DNA of 64,000 bases from contig NZ_JACKXE010000001.1 in NCBI RefSeq assembly GCF_014212315.1, forward strand, positions 1,426,001-1,490,000, in the 5' to 3' direction. This DNA is from Nocardioides luti (GTDB lineage Bacteria > Actinomycetota > Actinomycetes > Propionibacteriales > Nocardioidaceae). Below are positions 46,874 through 55,921 of the stretch, one piece after another. Numbering within the stretch: the stretch's first letter is position 1; every line of letters begins with the position of its first letter. Under the pieces are notes generated by a model. That model had not been told where the DNA came from and did not search any database. It saw only the letters and a program-made list of their open reading frames with translations. The position numbers were made by a program, and so were the translations under genes.

Positions 46874-48027
46874 GAGGCCGCCTTCGAGCCCTCGGCGGCG
46901 AAGGGGACCTGGGCGCTGACGGCCGTCGGGTGCGGGTGCTCCCACAGGCCCTTCTTCGCCAGCACCGGCAGCACGCCCTCGCCGAACCAGTAGGCGCCCT
47001 CGAGGTGGGGGTACGCCGAGAGCACGAACTCGTCGATGCCGACCGAGTGGTACTCCTCGATCCGCTCGGCGACCTGCTCGTGGCTGCCCACGAGCGCCGT
47101 GCCGGCGCCGCCCCGGACCAGGCCGACCCCGGCCCAGACGTTGGGGTAGATCTCGAGGTCGTCCTTGCTGCCGCCGTTCAGCTCGAGCATCCGGCGCTGG
47201 CCCTCGGACTCGCTCTTGCGCAGCCCGGCCTGGACCTTGGCCACGGTCTCCTCGTCGATCCCGGCGACCAGGCGGTCGGCCTCGGCCCACGCCTCCTCGG
47301 CGGTGTCGCGGGTGATCGTGTGCATCCGGATGCCGAACGTGATGTCACGGCCCTGCTGCTCGGCCAGGCCCCGGATCCACTTCACCTTCTCGGCCACGGC
47401 CTCGGGCGGCTCGCCCCAGGTGAGGTACACGTCGGCGTGCTTGGCAGCGACGTCGCCGGCGGCCGGGGAGGACCCGCCGAAGTAGATCTCCGGGACGGGG
47501 TCGGGGATCTGGGCGAGGGAGGCGTTCTCGACCTGGAGGTGCTTGCCCTCGAAGGTGACCGTCTCGCCGGCCCACAGCCGGCGCACGATCGTGAGGAACT
47601 CGTCGCAGCGCTCGTAGCGCTCGGTCTTGTCCAGGAAGTCGCCGAACATGCGCTGCTCGTGGCTCTCGCCGCCGGTGACGACGTTGAGCAGCAGCCGGCC
47701 GCCGGTCATGTTCTGGAAGGTGCCGGCCATCTGGGCGGCGAGGAACGGCGAGACGAGCCCGGGCCGGAAGGCCACGAGGAACTTCAGCCGCTCCGAGACC
47801 TGGCTGAGCATCGCCGTGGAGAGCCAGGCGTCCTCGCACCAGGCGCCGGCCGGCGTCAGCGCGGCGTCGAAGCCCATGTCCTCGGCCCCGCGGGCGACCT
47901 GGCCCAGGTAGGACACGGACGCCGGGCGGCCCGAGGGCAGGGCGTTGACGCCGTGCCCGCCGCCGACGACCTGCCGGCCGTCACCGCCGTTGGTCGGGAG
48001 GAACCAGTGGAACTTCAGCGTGCTCAT
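46870..48027 (-). CDS. FMNH2-dependent alkanesulfonate monooxygenase-like (SsuD/MsuD)
   Basis: 385 residues, luciferase-like TIM barrel. LKFHWFLPTNGGDGR, AEDMGFDAALTPAG, RLLLNVVTGGESHEQRMFGD, EIYFGGSSPAA. Splits alkanesulfonates into aldehyde and sulfite. ATG at 48027. Separated from the SfnB-type gene upstream by the tandem 49-nt repeats. Confidence 0.9.
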   Translation of the reverse strand: MSTLKFHWFLPTNGGDGRQVVGGGHGVNALPSGRPASVSYLGQVARGAEDMGFDAALTPAGAWCEDAWLSTAMLSQVSERLKFLVAFRPGLVSPFLAAQMAGTFQNMTGGRLLLNVVTGGESHEQRMFGDFLDKTERYERCDEFLTIVRRLWAGETVTFEGKHLQVENASLAQIPDPVPEIYFGGSSPAAGDVAAKHADVYLTWGEPPEAVAEKVKWIRGLAEQQGRDITFGIRMHTITRDTAEEAWAEADRLVAGIDEETVAKVQAGLRKSESEGQRRMLELNGGSKDDLEIYPNVWAGVGLVRGGAGTALVGSHEQVAERIEEYHSVGIDEFVLSAYPHLEGAYWFGEGVLPVLAKKGLWEHPHPTAVSAQVPFAAEGSKAAS

Positions 48028-48036
48028 CAGGGAGTG

Positions 48037-48232
48037 CCTTTCGTTGGTCGAGTGCCCGCGAGGGACGAGCGGGTGTCGCGGTTGCCCTTTCGTTGGTCGA
48101 GTGCCCGCGAGGAACGAGCGGGTGTCGCGGTTGCCCTTTCGTTGGTCGAGTGCCCGCGAGGAACGAGCGGGTGTCGCGGTTGCCCTTTCGTTGGTCGAGT
48201 GCCCGCGAGGAACGAGCGGGTGTATCGAGACC
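48037..48232. repeat. Four tandem copies of a 49-nt palindromic repeat
   Basis: The core TTGGTCGAGTGCCCGCGAG recurs at 48044, 48093, 48142 and 48191 (49-nt period). Each unit has a small stem CCCGC/GCGGG. The last copy ends in TATCGAGACC, complementing GGTCGAG at its start, so it is the full palindromic form. Lies between the SsuD-like and SfnB-like genes of the sulfur operon. Confidence 0.85.
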
Positions 48233-49464
48233 TACAGCTGCCCGTGGTTGGGCGGGAACGTGCCGTCGACGGCGTAGCGGCCCAGGTGCTGGACCTTCCA
48301 CCCCGCCGGGTCGTGGAGCGTGTGCGTGCGGGCGTTGCGCCAGTGCCGGTCGAGGGCGAGGCTCGCGAGGGCCGAGCGGGTGCCCGCCACCTCGAAGAGC
48401 CGGCTGCCGACCTCGATCGAGGCCTGGGTGCTGGAGGCGCGGGCGGCGGCCACCGCCAGGCTGGCGTGGGCGGCGCTCTCCTCGGTGAGGTGGGCGTCGG
48501 CCCGGTCGACGGCGCGTCCGGCCTCGGCCAGCAGCGCCTCGGCCGCGCGGACCTGCAGCTCCATCTCGCCGAAGGCCTGTACGACGAGCGGGTCGTCGGC
48601 GGCCCGCTCGACCTGCGCGTCGGGGTAGGGCCGGCTCTTGGTGGTCACGAAGCCGGCCGCCTCGCTCAGCGCGGCCCGGGCGATCCCGGCGTCGAGGGCG
48701 GCGTGGAGCAGCTGAGCGAACGCGCCATACGTCTGCGGGCCCTCGAAGGTGAGGTGGTACGGCGTGATCAGGTCCGAGTCGACCCGCACGTCCTGGAGCC
48801 GCACGGTGCCGCTCGCGGTGGTCCGCTGACCCATGCCGTCCCAGTCGTCGACCACGCTGACGCCGGGGGCGGTGCGCTCGACCCAGGCCACGTGCATCGG
48901 CCCGTCCACGTCGAGGTGCGCGAGCACGGGGATCCAGTCCGCGAACAGCGCGCCGGTGCTGTAACCCTTCTCGCCGTTCAGCAGCCAGCCGCCGTCGCCG
49001 CGCGGCGTGAGCGTCGTGCGGTAGTCGCGCACGTGCTTGGTGCCGACCTCGGACTGCGCGTTGCCGAACCGCTTGCCGCGGAGCACCTCGCCGAACAGGT
49101 GGACCTGCTGGTCGTCGGTGCCTTGGTGGCGCAGCGCGTTGACGTAGACGAAGTGGCTGTGCGGGATCTGCGCGACGCTCGGGTCGCCCGAGGCGAGCAG
49201 GCGGAACACCTCGGCCAGCGTCTCGGCCGGCAGGTCGGCTCCGCCGTACCCCTCCGGCACGGTGATGGCGAGCAGGCCCGAGGCCGACAGCGCCTCGAGC
49301 TCGGCGGCCGGGAGGATCCGCTCGGTGTCGCGCTCGGCGGAGCCGGCGGCCAGCTCGGCCGCGAGCTCGCCGGCCACGCGGACGGCCTCGTCCGCGGTGA
49401 GCACGGGCACCAGCGCGCGGCTCACCTCCGGCGCGATGTCGTTGACGAGGGACAGGGCCACCAT
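48232..49464 (-). CDS. SfnB-family sulfur acquisition oxidoreductase (acyl-CoA dehydrogenase fold)
   Basis: 410 residues. Acyl-CoA-dehydrogenase/DszC-like flavoprotein: VPEGYGGADLPAETLAEV, FGNAQSEVGTKHV, LNGEKGYSTGALFADWI, LDRHWRNARTHTLHDPAGW. SfnB-type proteins belong to sulfur-starvation regulons and are thought to act on sulfur-containing substrates. ATG overlaps the sfnG stop by 1 nt (TGATG). Confidence 0.88.
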   Translation of the reverse strand: MVALSLVNDIAPEVSRALVPVLTADEAVRVAGELAAELAAGSAERDTERILPAAELEALSASGLLAITVPEGYGGADLPAETLAEVFRLLASGDPSVAQIPHSHFVYVNALRHQGTDDQQVHLFGEVLRGKRFGNAQSEVGTKHVRDYRTTLTPRGDGGWLLNGEKGYSTGALFADWIPVLAHLDVDGPMHVAWVERTAPGVSVVDDWDGMGQRTTASGTVRLQDVRVDSDLITPYHLTFEGPQTYGAFAQLLHAALDAGIARAALSEAAGFVTTKSRPYPDAQVERAADDPLVVQAFGEMELQVRAAEALLAEAGRAVDRADAHLTEESAAHASLAVAAARASSTQASIEVGSRLFEVAGTRSALASLALDRHWRNARTHTLHDPAGWKVQHLGRYAVDGTFPPNHGQL

Positions 49465-50585
49465 CAGGCCGCCTTCTCGGCCTCGTCGGCCTCCATCTCG
49501 CGCACGATCGGCAGCACGTCCTGCCCGAACTGCTGGACCTCCTCGTGGAAGTGGAGGTAGCCGAGGAGGAAGAGGTTCACGCCGAGGCGCTTGTAGTCCA
49601 TGATCCGCTCGGCGATCTGCTCAGGCGTGCCGATCAGGCCGGTGCGGAAGCCGTCGTTGTACTGGACGAGGTCCTCGAACGACGAGTCCTGCCACATCCC
49701 CTTCTTGTCGCCGGTCGACTGGCCGGCCTGCGTCACCGCGGAGCCGAAGCCCTCGACGGCCTCGCGGTCGGCCTTGGCGACGATCTCGTGCAGGGTCTCC
49801 CTGGCCTCCTTCTCGGAGTCGCGGGCGATCATGAAGCCGTTGAGGCCGAACCGGACCGTGCGGTCGTGCTGGGCGGCCTCGCCGGAGACGTCGGCGATCT
49901 GCTCGGCGATGCCCTCGAGGGTGTTGCCGTTGGAGAAGTACCAGTCCGAGACGCGGCCGGCCATCCGGCGGGCGTCGGAGGAGTTGCCGCCCTGGAAGAT
50001 CTCCGGGTGCGGGCGCCCCTCGGACGCGAGCGGCTTGGGCTTCAGGTCGAAGTCGTGCAGGCGGTAGAAGTCGCCGTTCAGCTCGGCGCTGTCCGAGGTC
50101 CAGATCTCGCGGAGGTAGCGGATGAACTCCTCGGCGCGCCGGTAGCGCTCGCCGTGCTCGAGCCACGGCTCGCCCATCTGTGTGAACTCGTTCTTGAACC
50201 AGCCGCTGACGACGTTCACCGCGGCGCGGCCGCCGGACAGGTGGTCGGCGGTGGCGAGGAACTTCGCGAGCACGCCGGGCTGCCACATGCCGGGGTGGAC
50301 GGCGGCGATCACCTTGAGCCGCTCGGTCGCGAGCAGCAGCGCCAGGCTGAACGACGTCGACTCGTGCTGGTAGGCGGCGCCGTACGACGCCATGTAGCGC
50401 ACCTGGGACAGGGCGTACTCGAAGCCGTTGTTCTCGGCGAGCTGCGCCAGCTTCTTGTTGTAGTCGTAGCCCCAGTCCGTGCGCTGCTCGATCTTGCTGA
50501 CGACCAGGCCGCCGCTCACGTTGGGCACCCAGTAGGCGAACTTCAGGGGGGTGGTGCTGGGCTGTCGTGCCGGTGCTGCGCTCAT
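49464..50585 (-). CDS. sfnG: Dimethylsulfone monooxygenase SfnG
   Basis: 373 residues, luciferase-like FMNH2 enzyme. Very typical wording FAYWVPNVSGGLVVSKIEQR, TDWGYDYNKKLAQLAENNG, QVRYMASYGAAYQHES. Converts dimethylsulfone to methanesulfinate. ATG at 50585 with GAGGAG 7 nt upstream. First gene of the sulfur operon. Confidence 0.93.
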   Translation of the reverse strand: MSAAPARQPSTTPLKFAYWVPNVSGGLVVSKIEQRTDWGYDYNKKLAQLAENNGFEYALSQVRYMASYGAAYQHESTSFSLALLLATERLKVIAAVHPGMWQPGVLAKFLATADHLSGGRAAVNVVSGWFKNEFTQMGEPWLEHGERYRRAEEFIRYLREIWTSDSAELNGDFYRLHDFDLKPKPLASEGRPHPEIFQGGNSSDARRMAGRVSDWYFSNGNTLEGIAEQIADVSGEAAQHDRTVRFGLNGFMIARDSEKEARETLHEIVAKADREAVEGFGSAVTQAGQSTGDKKGMWQDSSFEDLVQYNDGFRTGLIGTPEQIAERIMDYKRLGVNLFLLGYLHFHEEVQQFGQDVLPIVREMEADEAEKAA

Positions 50586-50633
50586 CGCGGAACTCCTCGG
50601 GGTCTGCCGCGCCGTGCTGATTTGGCGCTTATG

Positions 50634-50653
50634 TTGACTAGATTGCTTGACTA
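50634..50653 (-). promoter_or_regulatory. Direct TAGTCAA repeats in the sfnG promoter
   Basis: TTGACTA on the plus strand (TAGTCAA on the minus strand) at 50634-50640 and 50647-50653, 13 nt apart, in an AT-rich patch 49-68 nt before the sfnG start. Spacing suits a LysR-type activator. A related TTAGTC lies upstream of the LysR gene. Confidence 0.45.
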
Positions 50654-50708
50654 AAGGGCTGAGTGCAAGGCGAGACCCGCCCACAGGCGGCCGATTCCGT
50701 CGATCGGG

Positions 50709-50727
50709 TGACAGGCATTGCCTGTCA
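50709..50727. promoter_or_regulatory. 19-nt perfect palindrome between sulfur genes
   Basis: TGACAGGCATTGCCTGTCA, an odd palindrome 36 nt past the stop of the DszC-like gene. Could be an operator or, as a 7-bp stem with a 5-nt loop, a terminator of that gene. Confidence 0.4.
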
Positions 50728-50762
50728 TCCGGGGTGGTTCGTTCGGACCGACCGGGTGCGGA

Positions 50763-52049
50763 TCAGGCGCTGGAGGCGGCCTCGTCCGCGGAGGACGACC
50801 ACGCCTGGCCTCGCTCGGTGGCGCCGATCGCCCAGGCGTACGGCGGCGGGGTGCCGTTGACCTCGTACCCGCCCACGACGCGCGCCTTGAGGATGCGCGG
50901 GTTGTGCGACGACACGGTGCGGGCGTTGCGCCAGTGGCGGTCCAGCGCGTGGGCCCGGGAGGTCGCCGACGCCCCGAGCGTGTCGAAGAGGTCGCTGGTC
51001 GCCCGGAGGACGAGGTCCGTCACGACGACCTGCGCGGCCGAGGACTCGATCTCGGCAGCCTCGTTGAGTGCCCGCAGCGTCGCGTCGGGACCGCGGCCGG
51101 CCCGGAAGGTGGCCTCGAGGGCGGCGGCCACGCGCAGGGTGGTCGCCTCGGCGGCGTACACCGCGGCGGCGATCTCGCCGATCCGGGCGAGCACCTGCGC
51201 GTCGTCGCGCACGCGCGGGGCGTTGGCGTGGGAGTAGTTGCGCTCGCGGCGCCGGACCGCGGCCACGGCGTCGCGCAGGGCGGCGCGGCCGATCCCGGTG
51301 AGGGTCGCGAGGAGGTTCAGCTGGTAGAACGCGGTCTGGTACGGGAAGCGCCGGCTGAAGACCAGGACGTTCTCGGCATTGACCCACACGTCGTCGAAGG
51401 CCGTGGTCCCGCTGCCGGTCCCCCGCTGGCCGAACCCGTCCCAGTCGTCGGTGACGGTGACGCCGCGCTCGCGGGTGTCGACGACGGCGATGACGTAGTC
51501 GTCCTCGCCCCGCCCGGTCGCTCCCCCGGGTCGACGCGTGTAGACGTCGGCCCACTCCGCGAAGATGCTGCCGGTCGTGTAGTACTTCTCGCCGTTGATC
51601 CGGTAGCCGTCACCGTCGCGGGTGAGCACCGTCTGCTGGGTGTCGATGCCGGTCGACCCGACCTCCGACCAGGCGTTGCCGGCGATCTCGCCGGCGGCGA
51701 ACCGGGCGAACCAGGCGCGCTGGTCGTCGCCGAGGACGTGCTGGAACAAGCGGTCCTCCGCGAGGGCGAAGTGGCCGCGCAGCGCCTGCGGGAGGTTGGC
51801 GTCGGCCGTGGCGAGGTTGATCCACAGCTGGGTCAGCTCGACCAGGTCGGCGCCGCGGCCGCCGTGCTCGACAGGCACCCGGACGGCCCCGAAGCCGGCC
51901 TCCTTGAGCCGGCGGACCTGCTCGGTCGGCAGCTCGCCGTCGAGCTCGCGCTGCACGGTGCCGGCCGCGATCTCCTCGAGGAGCGGGGCGTACGTCGCCC
52001 GGAGGTCGGCCAGGAGGGTGCGGGGCCTGGTGGACTGGTCGAGGGTCAT
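50763..52049 (-). CDS. DszC-like flavin monooxygenase (acyl-CoA dehydrogenase fold)
   Basis: 428 residues. Related to SfnB and DszC: VPVEHGGRGADLVELTQL, AWSEVGSTGIDTQQT, INGEKYYTTGSIFAEWADV, LDRHWRNARTVSSHNPR. Likely oxidises an organosulfur compound with FMNH2. ATG at 52049. Divergent from a LysR gene, and separated from sfnG by 177 nt. Confidence 0.85.
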   Translation of the reverse strand: MTLDQSTRPRTLLADLRATYAPLLEEIAAGTVQRELDGELPTEQVRRLKEAGFGAVRVPVEHGGRGADLVELTQLWINLATADANLPQALRGHFALAEDRLFQHVLGDDQRAWFARFAAGEIAGNAWSEVGSTGIDTQQTVLTRDGDGYRINGEKYYTTGSIFAEWADVYTRRPGGATGRGEDDYVIAVVDTRERGVTVTDDWDGFGQRGTGSGTTAFDDVWVNAENVLVFSRRFPYQTAFYQLNLLATLTGIGRAALRDAVAAVRRRERNYSHANAPRVRDDAQVLARIGEIAAAVYAAEATTLRVAAALEATFRAGRGPDATLRALNEAAEIESSAAQVVVTDLVLRATSDLFDTLGASATSRAHALDRHWRNARTVSSHNPRILKARVVGGYEVNGTPPPYAWAIGATERGQAWSSSADEAASSA

Positions 52050-52091
52050 CGGGGACTCTTTTCGGGATGTGGGGAAGGCGGTTCGGATGGT

Positions 52092-52119
52092 CTAAAATAA
52101 GGTAACTCTACCGTTTTAG
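52092..52119. promoter_or_regulatory. Divergent promoter/operator of the LysR and DszC-like genes
   Basis: The 98-nt intergenic region is unusually AT-rich. CTAAAA (52092-52097) and TTTTAG (52114-52119) are inverted around GGTAACTCTACC, itself an imperfect palindrome. LysR regulators commonly bind such dyads between themselves and their target. TTAGTC nearby echoes the sfnG repeats. Confidence 0.45.
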
Positions 52120-52147
52120 TAGACTAACACTTCCCCCAAGGAATCCC

Positions 52148-53062
52148 GTGCGCATCGAACAGCTCGAGTACATCGCCGCCGTGACCCAGCACGGCTCCCT
52201 GCGCCGCGCCAGCGAGCGGCTGCACATCTCGCAACCGGCCCTGAGCGAGGCGGTCAGCAAGCTCGAGCGCGAGCTGGGGGTCACGCTGCTCGACCGGCGC
52301 CGGTCCGGGGCGCGGATCAGCCGGCGCGGCCGCGAGCTGCAGCAGTTCATGGTCGAGGTGCTCGAGGCGGTCGAGCGGCTGCGCACCGCGGCCGGCGACC
52401 AGACCACCAGCACCCGTCAGGTGCGCGTCGGCACGGTCAGTGCCGCGACGTCGACGCTCCTCGCTCCGGCGCTCCGCGAGTTCCGCGCCGCCCACCCCGG
52501 GACCACCGTCGAGCTCATCAACACCCAGCAGGGCGAGATCCACCAGGGCCTGCTCGAGGGGGCGCTCGACCTCGGCCTCGTGAACGTGCTCGCCGGCGAC
52601 GACCCGCCGACCGACCTGGTCGGCACCGGCCTGGTCCACGGCCGCCCGGTGGCGGTCCTGCCGGCCGGGCACCCGCTCACCGCGCAGGCATCGGTGACCG
52701 TCGAGGAGCTGCGGGCCGAGCCATTCGTGGCCATGCGGGCGGGCTATCTCATGCACCGCTTCGCGCACCGGCTCTTCGGCGCGGACATGCCGGCCATCAG
52801 CTACACCACCGACGGCGCCGAGCTCGGCAAGATCATGGTGGCCGAAGGCCTGGGTGCCACCGTGCTTCCCGACTACAGCGTCCTCGGCGACCCCATGGAA
52901 CGCGCGGGCCTCATCGTCGCCCGCCCGATCGAGGACGACCGCACCGCCGTGACCCTGGTGCTCCGGCACCGTCAGGGCGAGCACGCCCCCCGACCGGTCC
53001 GCGACCTGCAGGAGCTGCTGGTCCGGCACGCGCGCACCTACCAGGACGCCCGCGTGTCCTGA
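52148..53062 (+). CDS. LysR-family transcriptional regulator (sulfur locus)
   Basis: 304 residues. N-terminal winged helix-turn-helix (EQLEYIAAVTQHGSLRRASE, ISQPALSEAVSKLE) and a LysR effector domain (~90-290). Divergent from the DszC-like gene and next to the sfnG operon; probable activator responding to a sulfur metabolite. GTG start. Convergent with nothing; DUF4349 follows on the same strand. Confidence 0.92.
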   Translation: MRIEQLEYIAAVTQHGSLRRASERLHISQPALSEAVSKLERELGVTLLDRRRSGARISRRGRELQQFMVEVLEAVERLRTAAGDQTTSTRQVRVGTVSAATSTLLAPALREFRAAHPGTTVELINTQQGEIHQGLLEGALDLGLVNVLAGDDPPTDLVGTGLVHGRPVAVLPAGHPLTAQASVTVEELRAEPFVAMRAGYLMHRFAHRLFGADMPAISYTTDGAELGKIMVAEGLGATVLPDYSVLGDPMERAGLIVARPIEDDRTAVTLVLRHRQGEHAPRPVRDLQELLVRHARTYQDARVS

Positions 53063-53100
53063 CGCGGGAACCGCCGGGCGGGGCCGGCCGTCCCAGCCCC

Positions 53101-54090
53101 ATGACGCGCACTCCTCGCCGCACCGGGCTCACCGGCCTCCTGACCACCCTCACCGTGCTCGGGGTGGCCCTCGTCGGCTGCTCGTCCGGCGCCGACACCG
53201 CGTCCACGGATGCTGCCGGGACCAGCTCGTCCGGAGGCGCCGTCGACGGCCCGGAGCCGGCCGCCCCCGCACCGCTCGCGGAGGGTGCGGACGACCTGAC
53301 CTCGCTGGACTCCCGCGCCCTGAGCTCCTCCGGCCTGGCCTTCCAGGCCAACGGGCTGCAGGGCGCCGCCCCGGAGAAGGTGTCCCCGAAGTCCGTCATC
53401 TCGACCGGCAACGTGGCCCTGCGCTCCCCCGACGTCGCCGAGGCGCGCTTCGACGTGCAGAAGGTCGTCGACCGGTACGCCGGCGAGGTGACCGAGGAGC
53501 AGACCGACACCGACAAGGAGGGCGAGGTGAAGCACGCCCGGCTCGTCGTCCGGATCCCCACCGCGGACTTCCGCGCCGCGATCGGCGACCTGGAGCAGGC
53601 CGCCGACCTGATCTCCTCGGACACCAACACCGACGACGTCACCATGCAGGTCATCGACATCGCGGTCCGCCTGCGGGTGCAGCGGCGCAGCATCCTGCGC
53701 GTCGAGACGCTGCTCGACCGGGCCCAGAACATCCGCGACATCATCGCCATCGAGGCCCAGCTGTCCCGGCGCCAGGCCGTCCTGAACTCCCTGGAGCGCC
53801 GCCAGTCCTACCTCGCCGACCAGACGAAGATGTCGACGGTCACGGTCTCCCTCGAGCGGACCCCCGAGAAGAAGCCGGTCGTCGAGGAGAAGAAGAAGGA
53901 CGACGCCACCGGGTTCGTGGCCGGCCTGAAGTCCGGCTGGTCCGGCCTGAGCCACGTCGCCGTCGGTGCGGCCACGGTCGCCGGCGCCGCACTGCCGTTC
54001 CTCGTGCTGCTGCTGGTGCTGCTCGTCCCCGGCCTGCCGCTCGGCCGGCGGCTGCTGCGGCGGCGTACGACGTCCGCGCTCGAGGCGTGA
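53101..54090 (+). CDS. DUF4349 lipoprotein
   Basis: 329 residues. Lipobox VGC (Cys27), low-complexity linker, a DUF4349 core with SVISTGNVALRSPDVAEARF and a long coiled coil (~195-250), then a C-terminal membrane helix (ALPFLVLLLVLLVPGLPLG). Anchored at both ends. Function unknown. Confidence 0.88.
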   Translation: MTRTPRRTGLTGLLTTLTVLGVALVGCSSGADTASTDAAGTSSSGGAVDGPEPAAPAPLAEGADDLTSLDSRALSSSGLAFQANGLQGAAPEKVSPKSVISTGNVALRSPDVAEARFDVQKVVDRYAGEVTEEQTDTDKEGEVKHARLVVRIPTADFRAAIGDLEQAADLISSDTNTDDVTMQVIDIAVRLRVQRRSILRVETLLDRAQNIRDIIAIEAQLSRRQAVLNSLERRQSYLADQTKMSTVTVSLERTPEKKPVVEEKKKDDATGFVAGLKSGWSGLSHVAVGAATVAGAALPFLVLLLVLLVPGLPLGRRLLRRRTTSALEA

Positions 54091-54105
54091 TCGGCGCTGC
54101 GCTCA

Positions 54106-54153
54106 GGACGTCATACGTCCCGAGCCAGCGGGTGCACCGACCGCATGACGTCC
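54106..54153. repeat. 48-nt palindromic element, copy 3
   Basis: Same 48-nt length and ends GGACGTCAT/ATGACGTCC as copies 1 and 2; the 30 nt between are not well paired. Between the convergent DUF4349 and hemE genes. Confidence 0.75.
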
Positions 54154-54160
54154 CGGGCGC

Positions 54161-55210
54161 TCAGACGGGGTAGGACTGCACGAACTCCGTCAGCCGCTTG
54201 AGCTGGTCGGGGTCGGTCGAGGGGATGACGCCGTGGCCCAGGTTGAAGATGTGGCCCTTGGCGGCCCGGCCGGCCTCGATGACCTGGCCCGCACGGGCGG
54301 TCATCACGTCGGTGGGGGCGAAGACGAGGGTGGGGTCGAGGTTGCCCTGGACCACGCGGTCCCCGACGAGCGGGATCGCGTCGGCGAGCGGGGTGCGCCA
54401 GTCGACGCCGACGACGTCCGCCCCGGCGTCGCCCATCAGGCCGAGCAGGTTGGCGGTGCCGACGCCGAAGTGGATGCGCGGCACGCCGAGCTCGCCGGCG
54501 TCGGCCAGCACGCGGGCCGAGTGCGGCATCACGTGCTCGCGGTAGTCGTCGGGGGTGAGCGCACCGGCCCACGAGTCGAAGAGCTGCACGGCGGAGGCCC
54601 CGGCCTCGACCTGGACGCGGAGGTACGCCGCGGAGATGCCGGCGATCTTGCGCATCAGCGCGTCCCAGACGTCGGGGGCGCCGAACATCATCGCCTTGGT
54701 CTTCGCGTGCTCCTTCGAGGGGCCGCCCTCGACGAGGTACGACGCCACGGTGAACGGCGCGCCCGCGAAGCCGATCAGCGGCGTCGACCCCAGCTCGCCC
54801 ACCAGGCCGCGGACGGCCTCGGTGATGAAGGGGACGTGCTCGGGGGTCAGGTCCGGGATCGCCGCGACGTCCGCGAGCGTGCGCACCGGCGAGGCGACGA
54901 CCGGGCCGACGCCCGGCTTGATGTCGAGGTCGACGCCGACCGCCTTGAGCGGCAGCACGATGTCGGAGAAGAAGATGGCCGCGTCGACGGCGTACCGCCG
55001 CACCGGCTGGAGGGTGATCTCGACGACCAGCGCGGGATCCATGCAGGACTCCAGCATGCCGACGCCCTCGCGGATCTTGAGGTACTCCGGCAGCGAGCGA
55101 CCGGCCTGGCGCATGAACCAGACGGGCGTGTGGGGCACGGACTCGCCGCGCGCGGCCCGCAGGAACGCGCTGTCGCGCAGGTCGGGACGGTCGGTCGGTA
55201 CAGCGGTCAC
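54161..55210 (-). CDS. hemE: Uroporphyrinogen decarboxylase
   Basis: 349 residues. Converts uroporphyrinogen III to coproporphyrinogen [78 protein letters not shown] start. DUF3000 and RNase D lie divergently, the usual actinobacterial setting. Confidence 0.97.
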   Translation of the reverse strand: MTAVPTDRPDLRDSAFLRAARGESVPHTPVWFMRQAGRSLPEYLKIREGVGMLESCMDPALVVEITLQPVRRYAVDAAIFFSDIVLPLKAVGVDLDIKPGVGPVVASPVRTLADVAAIPDLTPEHVPFITEAVRGLVGELGSTPLIGFAGAPFTVASYLVEGGPSKEHAKTKAMMFGAPDVWDALMRKIAGISAAYLRVQVEAGASAVQLFDSWAGALTPDDYREHVMPHSARVLADAGELGVPRIHFGVGTANLLGLMGDAGADVVGVDWRTPLADAIPLVGDRVVQGNLDPTLVFAPTDVMTARAGQVIEAGRAAKGHIFNLGHGVIPSTDPDQLKRLTEFVQSYPV

Positions 55211-55280
55211 GGGACGAAGCCTCGCAGGTCAGTCGGCGTGTTCGCACATCGGGACGAGGCCGCAGACCTACTGTGAACCC

Positions 55281-55919
55281 ATGGTCGTCCGTCAGGAGAC
55301 GCACCCGGGAACGGGTGCGGGCACGAGCCCCCCGGAGTTCCGGGAGGCCGTTGCCAGCATGCAGGCGGCCCGGTTGCGCCCCGAGATCTTCTGCGAGGAG
55401 ATGCCGGCGCCGCAGCGGATCGCGCCGTACGCCTCTGCGCTCTCGGCCGACGTGACCGTCGACGACACCGACCTGGGCACCGGCCGGATCATCCTGCTGC
55501 ACGACCCGGCCGGCAACGACGCGTGGGACGGCACCTTCCGCTGCGTGGCCTACGCCCGCGCCGAGATCGACCTCGAGCTGATCACCGACCCGATGCTGGC
55601 CGCGGTCGGCTGGTCCTGGCTGACCGAGGCGCTGGACGCCCACGGGGCGTCGTACGCCGCCGCGTCGGGCACCGTGACCCGGGTCGCCACCGAGAGCTTC
55701 GGCGGCATGGCCGACGAGGGCGGCACCGCGCAGATCGAGGTGCGCGCCTCCTGGACCCCGCTCGCGTCCGGCGACCCGAGCGCCACCATCGCCCTCGACC
55801 TCGGCCCCCACGTCGAGGCCTGGGGCGAGCTGCTCTGCACCGCGGTCGGACTCCCGCCGGTGCCCGAAGGTGTGAGCGTCATGCCGAGCCGCCGCGGCCA
55901 GCGGGGCTCGGGACGCTGA
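55281..55919 (+). CDS. DUF3000 domain protein
   Basis: 212 residues. Conserved actinobacterial family, always near hemE and RNase D: PPEFREAVASMQAARLRPEI, ACTRYAR-like region CVAYARAEIDLELITDP, SFGGMADEGGTAQIEVRASW. No known role. ATG at 55281. RNase D begins 3 nt later. Confidence 0.88.
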   Translation: MVVRQETHPGTGAGTSPPEFREAVASMQAARLRPEIFCEEMPAPQRIAPYASALSADVTVDDTDLGTGRIILLHDPAGNDAWDGTFRCVAYARAEIDLELITDPMLAAVGWSWLTEALDAHGASYAAASGTVTRVATESFGGMADEGGTAQIEVRASWTPLASGDPSATIALDLGPHVEAWGELLCTAVGLPPVPEGVSVMPSRRGQRGSGR

Positions 55920-55921
55920 CC

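Noticed and set aside
48037..48232. Tandem repeats as a CRISPR array
   Set aside because: The unit is repeated whole with no unique spacers, and no cas genes are present.
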